DNA from: Seminavis robusta
Taxonomy: Eukaryota; Bacillariophyta; Bacillariophyceae; Naviculales; Naviculaceae
Assembly: GCA_903772945.1 (NCBI GenBank)
Contig: CAICTM010000060.1
Span: 62,001-126,000 of the forward strand
Direction of reading: 5' to 3'
Length of the DNA stretch: 64,000 bases
Part shown: piece by piece, positions 47,501 through 56,862 of the stretch
Numbering within the stretch: position 1 is the first letter of the stretch
Layout of the letters: each line of letters opens with the position of its first letter
Translations under genes and position numbers: made by a program
The notes under the pieces: generated by a model
The model's database searches: none
What the model saw: the letters and a program-made list of their open reading frames with translations, nothing else
Told to the model about the DNA's origin: nothing

Positions 47501-50500
47501 AATATTCAAGGAGATCAAGACGACCGTCAAATCAAAGCCTTTGCAATATCTTGCGACGGTGCGATGGCGCCAGATCGTCTCAAAGTGGAAACACCATTCG
47601 CTCTTGAAGGCGATACAGGAACGACCCACTTCGTCCCATTTCAGGCGAAACAACGATGACGACAGCGACGACGACGAGCCTTCCGATTTCGAAGAAAGCA
47701 CACTGTCAACGGGGTTTTCCAAGAAAACGTTAGGGTTGATTGAAGCATTGAGGAAAAGCCATCACTATGGTAGAATCTTGCCGGATACGAAGAATTTGAA
47801 CGGGCTCATGCTCCATCTTGCAGACGGTGAAATGAACACGTTGGGTAGGTTTCTGGGGGTACTTGGATCTTCGGCTGTTTTTGTCGTTGAACCAGGACAA
47901 CGCGATGCGAAGCTTGCCCACATTTGGCAGAGAAAGCCCGGGGCTGCCGTCACGGCACAATCATTGCGACATATCGCAAGGATGAACTTGAAAATGTTCT
48001 CCGGTCTAGTGGCAGACACGGCGAAATTTGCCGCAAAGAATCAAACATTAGACGACGAGGACTTGGAACCTGAACCGTCCTATTCTGTTGGAATCAAGGA
48101 GCTTGATGCAATCGAAAAGAAGGCTAAACGCAAGTACGGCGGAGACATGCTTCAAGTAAAGGACATCCTACGGGCCCAGATCACGTTTGAAGAGGAAGGT
48201 TCGCTGGTTGCCAGCTTGCTGCACCTTTTCGCTGCATGCAAGCATGATAGAGACAGCAGCAGCCCCTCTTTTGATATTGTTCGTGTGAAGAATTTGTTCA
48301 ACACAAACGCTTCAGGGGAACTCTTCCCCTCGAACCTTCCAACTGGCTACAGGCATATCCTAGTGAACGTTCGTGTGGATGGCCAGTTCCTTGCAGGTAC
48401 GATGAAACAAGGATTTGGAAGTGTATGACGCTATGTGCACTAACATGTGGTTGGTTTGCTGTTCTTCTCTTTCAGAGATTCAATTGCAGCTGTTTGCAGT
48501 TTTCGATGTCCTGGGATACGAGGGGTATACCCTCCACAGTGAGATTTTGGATGTGGACGACGCCTGCAGAGCCTCGTTTGAATCGTCTTCGGAAGAGGCG
48601 AAGGCTAGTGCAAAACAGAAAGGGGTGTCCGCAGACTCTGCTGACAAGAAAGAACCGCGGCAAGAGGCACCAGCTGCGTCCGCAAAAACTTCCGCCAGAC
48701 CCGTTGCAGACATCAGCAAGGACGAAAACGACAACAACGACTCATCACCTGGAAACAAAGCGGCGGATCCAGCAAAAGGAAGCAACAATCCTGCCATCGA
48801 CAGTACCAAGGGCGAGGAGGGCGGCGAATCAAATCGCCCTGCTTCTTCTGCTGAAGTCGACGTCAAAGCAGTGGATCCTGCAGATAAAAGCAAAGACGCA
48901 AACTCCAACAACACAGAGGAGAAAGATGGGAACCCGGAACGTGAAACAGCAGCACTTGCGCCCAACAACAATAGAGCCAAATCTGACGAAGCAGCCTCAA
49001 ATCAGGATCCAGCCAATGCGGCCGAGGGCCCAAGCAATACAAACGATGCTGGCGAGTCCGAGAGGCAGTCTAGTGCGAAGGCCGGCGACAAGGACCCAAC
49101 AGATGAGGATTCAATTGTTCTCCTAGACAGCGAGAGCACAATCCAGTATTTGAAGGATCTGCGAGTGACTGCCAGCAAGTACACAAGGACTCAGTGCATT
49201 GATGCTGTCATGGCATATGCAATCGAGGAAACTGAACGCGAGCCCCGTGATGTTCCTACGCTCTTTTGCTTCCATCTGCTGCTAATGATGGAAACTGGTC
49301 GACTTGCACGAGACAACGAATTGTGGAAGCAGGTATTTATCGATTCTGTCGAATGGCCTTTGGGGGGGGAAGCCAAGTCAACAGCCCCGACACAGAAAGG
49401 CGAGACGAAGGTAGACCGAAAAGAGGAGGATGAGCAAAGCAGCTCGGTCCAGCGTGTTCGATTGAAGGCCAGTCTTTCAGTTTCCAAGGATTGTTTGCTT
49501 CGGTGTCTTGCAGTATCCAACCAAGGTACAGCTCACGGAATGATAGGATGGCTAGAATACGGAGCTAGCAATTCCTTTGGAAGAATTGCTAGCTCTCCAT
49601 TTTACGCTCTGAAAGAGCTGGCCTATGCTTTTGCCTCTGCGGGAGACTGGTACTTTGCTATGGATGTGTTGCGTGCTCAAGTCACCAGGTGTGACCAGCA
49701 CTTGCCGCTTTATCACCCTCTGACGCTAACCAGCCTGATTCATTTGGCGGGTGCAGCCAGGAAGGCAAGGCAGCCGACCACAAGTCTCCAAGTATTTGAA
49801 GAGGCAGCTGCCAGACTTGCCTTCTACCTGGCTGAACAGGAACAGTCGATTTCCTCGGCATTCCAATCGCCCGATGGTACAGGAACGGAGAGAGAGAACC
49901 ATGTGGATGTAATTCTGTGTGAGCCTGCCGACTCTGATGCAGTGTCCATGCTCGAGGCGTTTGTCAAGTCGTTTGAAGAGCAACTTTCGAGAAGCCAACT
50001 GCTGCAGCTCGTGGGTGTTGATGGAGACAAGAATGAGCCCAATGACATTTCGAATTCCAGTCATTTCTTTCAGGGCCATGCATATTCAGTGTTGGCCAAT
50101 TGCGTTGCTGCAAGAGAAAAAGAGCTGGGGCTTGGAACCAAGAACAAATCGAGAACCAGCTCTTCGTTTTGGAAGGCCGCTTTCAAGCATTATGAAGCAT
50201 GTTTCAAGGGTCTTCTTTCGAACAAGAGAAAGCTGATCGATGAATCTGTAGTGACTGCAGCCCTTGGGATGACCAGGTGCCTTCGCGATTTGGGTCAGCG
50301 AGGCAAGGCGCTTCACATCTTGTCCTCAATAGTGTCTGCTTTTGGTCGTGAGGATGTGAGCTCTTCTGGCTCGAACTATGCAAGCGCTCCCACTGACGAC
50401 AATGACAACCAGGAGCAGCAGGCAATATCTACAGTATCATTTGCCATGCCTGGGTCCATTGACAGGGTCTTCCGCACGAAGAGATCCGTTAATTCTCTTG

Positions 50501-50826
50501 AACGAAGAAAAGAGTTGATGGCTCTGTGCCTTTGGGCGATGGCTCGTTATTCAGTTGAGCAGCACAAGAGTGAACGAGGACGAATGAGGGCGTTGAGCTT
50601 ACTTCATTCCGCCGCTGAAACGCTTCGACCATTTGCGGTTGAAAGAACCACTGACAAGAAGGCCGCGTCAACAGCCAAGAGCAACAGCAGGACGCTCTTA
50701 CTCCTAATTGAGGAGGAAGCCAAAAATATGCTCGAGCCCATTGCCGATGCTGTCGAGGAAGCAGCCCCAAGACAGGTCCCAGCTTCCACCAAATCCTCTC
50801 CGGAGGATGAAGGTGTACTGGTGTAA
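41508..50826 (+). CDS. Giant protein: disordered acidic region, RelA/SpoT-like segment, TPR-like tail
   Basis: Two exons, 41508-48396 and 48476-50826 (phase 1), 3,079 aa; an in-frame ATG at 41427 is possible, but the Lys-rich start at 41508 looks better. Residues about 1-1,950 are low-complexity, rich in Ser, Glu, Asp and Ala. A Ser/Arg-rich stretch with basic clusters follows. Residues about 2,000-2,400 are folded: AIEKKAKRKYGGDMLQVKDI, then VRVKNLF, GYRHILVNVRVDGQFLAEIQ across the intron, and YTLHSEI. This order (Lys, D-I, KN, GYR.I, EIQ, H.E) resembles the RelA/SpoT synthetase fold but lacks clear catalytic residues. A second acidic linker leads to a TPR-like, kinesin-light-chain-like region (LPLYHPLTLTSLIHLAGAAR). 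The function is unknown. Confidence 0.75.
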
Positions 50827-51172
50827 TAGTACGAAAAATGTTCCAAATCGCTATGCTAGAAAATAACCCCATAGAATTCAAGGTGTACAGTTTCTGTCAT
50901 CCACTAGCTACATGTAGCCGACAAGTAACTGTAGCATTGAGTGATCAAATAAATACACGACGGTTTTTCTGTTTTAGAATGTGTTTTTCCTGCAAACGAA
51001 CTGCTTGGTTGTTCCCCTACTACGTGTTACGGATGAATGGAATGGAATGAATCATAGATGTCATGATGTGTTGTCGAATCGAATCATCATATGGTTCGAA
51101 TGGTGTGTACGGTACGGTATAAACAGCCACTGGGTCTTGTTGTTGTTAATTGTCGTTGTTGTTTTTTCCGCC
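50827..51172. other. Convergent intergenic stretch 50827-51172
   Basis: The 3' flanks of the giant gene and the TBC gene. A TACGGTACGGTAT run lies near 51109-51120. No gene is seen. Confidence 0.5.
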
Positions 51173-52924
51173 TCAGCTATCGTTGTTGTTGTCTTGTTGT
51201 TGTTGCTGTTGGGCCAGCCACTCGTTTTCGTACTTGGCAATATGTTTGCGTTTGAGAGGAATTTTCATGGCCGTTTCGATAATTTCATTGCCTTCTACCT
51301 GATCGGGCAAATCTCGAAAGAATCCCAGAATTTCTTCAAACGACTTTTTGAGTAGAATGGGCTGGATTTGTTGCAAGATGGCGAGCATGACACGATAAAT
51401 AGTCTTGAACCCTTCGACGAGGAAACAATCCCAAACTCTCGTAACGAGATCAAAGTTGAAACTGGATGTGTACTGTGTAAGTAGCCACTGTGTCGCGTAC
51501 ATGGTGACATGCACATGTTCCTTGTCTAAATGTTTTGCGAGCTTTGGTAAAAAGTGATGCAGTAGTTTTTCCGCGACATAAAGGACCTTGTGTGTTTCTG
51601 CCATTCCCTTTCCAAAGAGTCCCCTCATGCGACAAGGATCGTCGTTCATGACAGCTGCAAATAAAAAATAAAATAGAGAATGGAATCACAACAATGCAAT
51701 GGTGAGTGAGCCCCACAACAACACATCAGGCAACAAAAAAGTGCACTTCATAATCATTTCTGTTTGGATATAGCACGTACCAACCAACATCCAGAATGCT
51801 TCTTCTTCGCTCATAATGGTAATGAACATGCCGGCAATAAAGTTCATTCCCTGACAGTATCCCACATCACGGTCATAGTAGCTGTAGGCACAGAGAACAC
51901 GCCGGAGCGCTGCTTGCCCCCCTTTTGCTTCGACAATGGATTCACAAGTACCCTTGAGCGGCACCGCTGGTTTCGTTGGCGTGGCCTTGTCCTTCTTGTT
52001 TTTGGCGGATGACTTGGATGATGATGAATCCCCCTTGTTGCTTTTCTTGTCTTCCACAAAGTCCAATTCCATAATCAACGTGGACAAGTCTTCATTGCAG
52101 AGCGCACCAAGCCCTTGCTGGGAGTCATCTTCGTCTTCTTCTTGGGGTGGCTTGAGCACAGCGACAGTGTTGTTTTTGGGCGCTTTTGGAGTTGGCAAAT
52201 CGTCCTTGTGATTTTCTTCGTCATAAAACAAGCTATGCCGAGGAAACGTCCGATGAATATCCCGCTCAATGGTTTCTTGAATATTCTGAAAGGAATTGGA
52301 TCGTACCATGAGTCCCTGTGACATGCTCGTGTTGGGTCCTTCGGGTGGCATGTGATCGAGCGCATGTTGGTTGTCTTGTTCACACTGTTTGAGTAGTGCC
52401 TTGTAGATTCCCTTGGTACTACTGCCCTCCCTCATTTTCTTGGGGACACCTCCTAGGAGTGGCCATACTTTGCCTCTCATGGAATCGGGGAGACCCTTTC
52501 GCAGCCGATTGAGGACTAGTTTATGACGGCGTGAATTGGTCGTGTCCCAGGATGCCATCATGTTGTTCCATTTCTTTTCGCGGCGTTCGACTCGTTTGTT
52601 TTCTTCGGCAATGTCTTCAGTAGCGGGGGGTGTCTTGGCCGTGTCGCTCGACGACAGTTTGCCCGTGGCGTTGTCGATATTGGTAATAAAGCCAAATCGA
52701 TCCACGCGTTGATTTTGAACGGACGTCGGACTGTGGCCCGTAGATGCGGCACGTTGGTAGCCATCGGGCTTTTTGTTGTTGCTTGACATGCTGCTGTTGT
52801 TGTTGCCCTTGACGCCACCGTGGTCCGAAGACGACTTCACCGTGTTGGGAGGCATTTGATGAGGTGTTCGTTTCAATGGAATGGGAATTCGGTCTTGGTC
52901 ACGCCGAGACGAAATAAATGTCAT
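51173..52924 (-). CDS. TBC-domain RabGAP
   Basis: Two exons, 52924-51781 and 51654-51173 (phase 1), 541 aa. The N-terminus is basic and disordered. The TBC domain starts at [19 protein letters not shown]. The arginine finger is in [12 protein letters not shown] and the glutamine finger in [10 protein letters not shown], so GAP activity should be intact. After the intron come [20 protein letters not shown] and [20 protein letters not shown], the usual TBC helices. An acidic/Lys-rich insert of about 120 residues sits between the two finger motifs. The C-terminus ends in a Gln run and NNND. It accelerates GTP hydrolysis on a Rab GTPase; which one cannot be read. Confidence 0.92.
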
Positions 52925-53534
52925 AAAGCAAGAACCTCGCGAGGAACTTGGACAGAGGTCAAGTTAAGCAATCAATCAATCGAAGAAAGAATGGATTCGA
53001 TGATAAAAAACGGGCGAAATGTTAATTTCGTCGATTGGCAAGCCAGCTATTGTTGTAGCAATTGGAGCTCTACTGTTATGAACTGAGAGAGAACGTCTTG
53101 CTTTGTTCGTTCTATAATAACCCCTTCTATTTCCCAGCCTCGGCACAATGCATGTCCAATACGGTACAGTACCTGTGATGGAAGACCGCAACCTGAGCTC
53201 GCCCTTTGAAGGTCTTTTTGTGCCGATGCCTCTCGGCTCCCTGGGTCGGCTGCACGATGACGACAACCGTGTGCTCTTTCACTGCGAGGACAAAGATTTG
53301 GCTACGGGGTGGTCTGGCGTTCTTTCCCGAACAATTCATGACTAATGTCAGGACTGCTAACAACTCGGGAATGACGTGCAGCAGGTTGAAGATCGATGCA
53401 TGGATCGAGACATCGAGACGAGGCTCTTCAGCTACAGTACCTGGTACCAGGTACGGTATCTCATCCATCCAACCAACTTCATCAGCAAGCGACAAAAGAA
53501 AAGCAATTCCATTAGTTAGTTTATTAGTGACACC
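52925..53534. other. Divergent intergenic region between the TBC gene and the plastid Cys-motif gene
   Basis: 610 nt. It contains GTACCTGGTACCAGGTACGG near 53438-53457 and AATCAATCAATC at 52969-52980. Short ORFs on both strands lack recognisable features. Confidence 0.45.
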
Positions 53535-54016
53535 ATGAAATCACCTCTGTACCTTCTACTAGCATTGACAGTTCTTGTGGCTCCACTGTGCTCTGCGTTT
53601 CAGGCAACACTCTATCCAGCAACAAGACAAAGTCATCATGTTCCGATCTTCATGTCAGAACCCTCCGAGGCGGACAGTAGTCAGGAACCCGTAGAGACAA
53701 CAGCCGCGGTGGATCCCAATATTGTCTGTCCCAATTGTGACATGTGTGATGGAAGTGGAAGGTGAGTTAAGTAAATAGGAAAGAAAAATGATGAGAATGC
53801 TACTGTACCGTGCAGTACGGTACCGATAAGGATTTCATCTCACCTCGTATTCATTTATTGTTATCATTTAGAATTGCTGGAGGAATTGGAGCTGTTGTAC
53901 CATGGATCCCCATCAAGGCATACAGACCATGCCCTAACTTTATTGAACGAGGAGGATCCTACCAACGAGCTGGACAAGGATTGGATGAAATTGCGTTTGG
54001 AAGAAAGCAAGATTAA
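53535..54016 (+). CDS. Small plastid-targeted protein with a DnaJ-type Cys motif
   Basis: Two exons, 53535-53761 and 53872-54016 (phase 2), 123 aa. A signal peptide ends at LCSA-FQATL, the diatom plastid import pattern. The mature part carries CPNCDMCDGSGR, a CxxCxxCxGxG zinc-ribbon-like motif as in DnaJ and other plastid factors, followed by IAGGIGAVVPWIPIKAYRPC and a GQGLDEIAFG ending. Only one Cys cluster plus a later Cys is present, so it is not a full DnaJ zinc domain. The same arrangement occurs in small conserved plastid proteins of algae and plants (from general knowledge). A role in plastid assembly or redox is only inference. Confidence 0.72.
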
Positions 54017-54883
54017 CTGTTACTGACTCGACTGGATACCTCCATAACATTCTTATATGAACAATCCACAGTGGAGCTGAGCGCAAGCAATTGATACTGG
54101 TTGTAAGCAAGAAAACAACACTGGCTAATGAGACAAAAGACTGCTAAAACGGCATTGGTGTTGACGGCAACAATTAACTAACTGTACCAAAGATAGATGA
54201 TGGATCCCAAAGGCATCAGGGAGGTATTGCATGTACTCCAAGGGATTTGATGCAATGGGGATGTTCTGTGGTACGAATAATCGACTAATGCACGAAGCAA
54301 CAAGTTGCCAAAAGAGGAGTCATTGCTGGCTATTGATATGTAGATTTTGGCTTGGGAGTCGGGAGCGTCGTCTTCTGTTAGCTAGCTAGCTAGATTTTAC
54401 TATGCATCGCAGTTGCTGGATCTTTGACGCTGATCTCCTGCAAGAAGAACATCACGAGCACTGCCTGCTCTTTCATCCGCCAGGGTCATGCAGCCACTCC
54501 CATCTAGTAGTTAACTACATGTAGCAAGTTTTCCTTGTGTTACGCAAGTCCTCTGGGATCCCGGGCGGTCAGAACGCAGTTTTTACTCGCCACGAACAAC
54601 GCGAAGAAGTCCGTCAGTTATGATGTTTGTTGGCTTGGCTCTACAGTATACCATATGATACTGTAACCTATAGTAAATCGGTTAGCTAGGCACTTACAAC
54701 GGTTCTAGCAACTACAATTGAGTGTTGGACACAACCTGCCAACTCTCGCATAACTAATCAAACATGAATGATTTCAATCCGACAATATTTTGTCCACAGC
54801 GTAAACTGTTACCTTGGTCTAAAAAACCAACGGGACAATCCAAGCACACATCATGGGGCACAATCCGCACCATGGCTGCATGG
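54017..54883. other. Intergenic stretch 54017-54883
   Basis: Convergent gap of 867 nt. It holds a GTTAGCTAGCTAGCTAG run near 54378-54394. No gene, repeat array or RNA structure is recognisable. Confidence 0.5.
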
Positions 54884-56004
54884 CTAGAATGTAAAAGTTT
54901 GTTGAGCTTCTTCCCCGACTGTGAATAGCTTGGCATAGCATCCATTGGCTACAATGAACCAACGATGACCGGGAAAAGTCCCTACCGTGACGGGAGCACT
55001 GCCGTGGCCCAAGGGACCCCAACGCGTCGATTCGTAGTACAGTTCGGCCTGTGCCATGGCGGGATCGGTTCCCAGATTCTGAAAGGTGGCCACCTTTTGG
55101 GTTGGGGCGGCTGCGGCAGCAGCTTGACGCTCTGCTTCGGCGGCGGCAGCTGCTTGGCGTTGCCGTTCTGCTTCGGCTGCTGCTTGTTGTTGTCTTTGTA
55201 ATTCTTCTTGGCGCTTTCGCTCGGCTTCAATCTGTTGTCGTTGCAATTCTGCCTGACGTCGTCGTTCGGCTTCAATCTGTTGTCGTCTTGCGGCTTCGGC
55301 CTGCTGGCGTCGTTGTACCTCCGCCGCCTGCTGCTCAACTTGGGAAGAAGGGCCACCGGCCAGTGCAGGCGGGCTACTAAGCAATGGAGGTGGGGACTGC
55401 ACCAAAGAAGGCACTTGTCCTGGAGCTTGCTCCTGAGGAGGTGCTTGCTGTTTGGGGCGCCTCCTTCGAATAACTTTCTTTATAATCACGGTTTGCTGTG
55501 GTTCCTCATTTTGCTGGTGCAAGTACTGACAACAGGGTAATGGACAAGAGTCGCGTACCTTCATGTGGTAGCCGGGAGTAGTGATTCGTTCTTTGCGAGA
55601 TTTGACTTTGGAAACGACGGACTCGCAAATCATGGAAAGATCAGGCCTGACTGGAGCAGGACCTCCAGAACCACCAGGACCTTCTGTCATCGCAGGGACA
55701 TTACCTCCATATTTTTTCTAAAGCAACAAAAGACGAGAAGACTCGGTGATTATCCACCAGAATACCCAAGGATCTACTAATCTACCCTTGCCCCAAATCA
55801 AGTACTTACATCTGGCTTTTTCCAATCGGCTGGCTTCTCCGGCTTGGCAGTTTTGGGCACACTAAAGTTGATACTTGGTGCCTTTTGAAAGGAAGTTCTC
55901 GGGCCTCCTGACTTGTCACTCGTTGTGATCACTTCGTCTCCTTGATTCTTTACAATCCTGTTCCTTGCCTGCAAGGCAGCAGCAGCTAGCGCAGAGGGAT
56001 CCAT
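54884..56004 (-). CDS. Gln/Ala-rich coiled-coil protein with a short pVHL-like C-terminal segment
   Basis: Two exons, 56004-55810 and 55717-54884 (phase 0), 342 aa. The N-terminal 65 residues start MDPSALAAAALQARNRI and include a DWKKPD motif. Then comes a basic RRRRP patch, a Pro/Gln stretch and about 90 residues of RRQQIEAERRRQAEL-type repeats forming a charged helix or coiled coil. The last 60 residues look folded: MAQAELYYESTRWGPLG, then VGTFPGHRWFIV, which resembles the second half of a pVHL beta domain. A 33-nt GT...AG segment at 55526-55558 could be an in-frame mini-intron or simply coding. The neighbouring gene at 56863-59287 also begins with a MD-x-S-A-x-x-A motif. The function is unknown. 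Confidence 0.65.
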
Positions 56005-56862
56005 GGTGTTTAACTAGCTAGGGCGCTTTTGAGAATAGACGAAGTGGCTCGAAGAGTGGATTGTGGGGTATCCCAAAGATAACGAATAAGGGTAGACTCG
56101 AGACCCACAACGATGTTTGAGAAGAGTGGGCGACGAGTACTGCACTGGCTTCAGTGGTGGCAGATTCTATTCGATTCGAGCTTCTGCTGGAGTGGGCAAC
56201 GAAGCTGATTCACTCGACTGTCACTCGACTCGTCACTCTGTAGATTTGAAACGCTGCTCAGGCTTGCAATCTCAAATGGCAGTAGACTTCAAAACTTTCC
56301 ATGCAAGAGCAAAGAAATAGGAAAACCTTTACAAGATCCTCGAGAGAGCAAGTTGAGAGCGGATGCCGTAGGATCGCGTTTTTTGGTGGCATCAACCGGC
56401 ATTGACAAAAATGACCTCTGAAAGAAGCCCGCAGGGCAGCTGAGCACTGAAAATCGCAGATCAGTGAAACCTTGTCTGTGGAGGTTCAAAGGGAAAGATG
56501 CAGCTGGGACGGGGAAGGAGTCCAAGTACAACCATACAATTGACGGTACCGCACGCATCAGCTTCATGTCTAGCTAGATAGTAGACCTGATCACGGATCC
56601 CACTTCCATCTCCTGGCTAGCTACACTGTGGAGGAGAGCTTAGCCGAATATGCATTCTCACTTGGTTTTCTCAATGATACGTTTTCGTTCTAGTTTAGTT
56701 ATACATACTCAATAATAATTGTTGGCTACTCGCATGGAATCGCTCAAGGCAACTGACTGCATCAAGAACCGAGCACAGATCGCAAGTCGAAGCAGACGTG
56801 GTTCTCTGTAGTTGGGGCTTCGACATGGACCCACATGAATGAGGTTTTGACATACGGTACAC
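56005..56862. other. Intergenic stretch 56005-56862
   Basis: An 858-nt gap between two minus-strand genes. It holds the 5' flank of the Gln/Ala-rich gene and the 3' flank of the CaaX gene. It includes GATTCACTCGACTGTCACTC-type runs at about 56208-56235. No gene is recognised. Confidence 0.45.
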
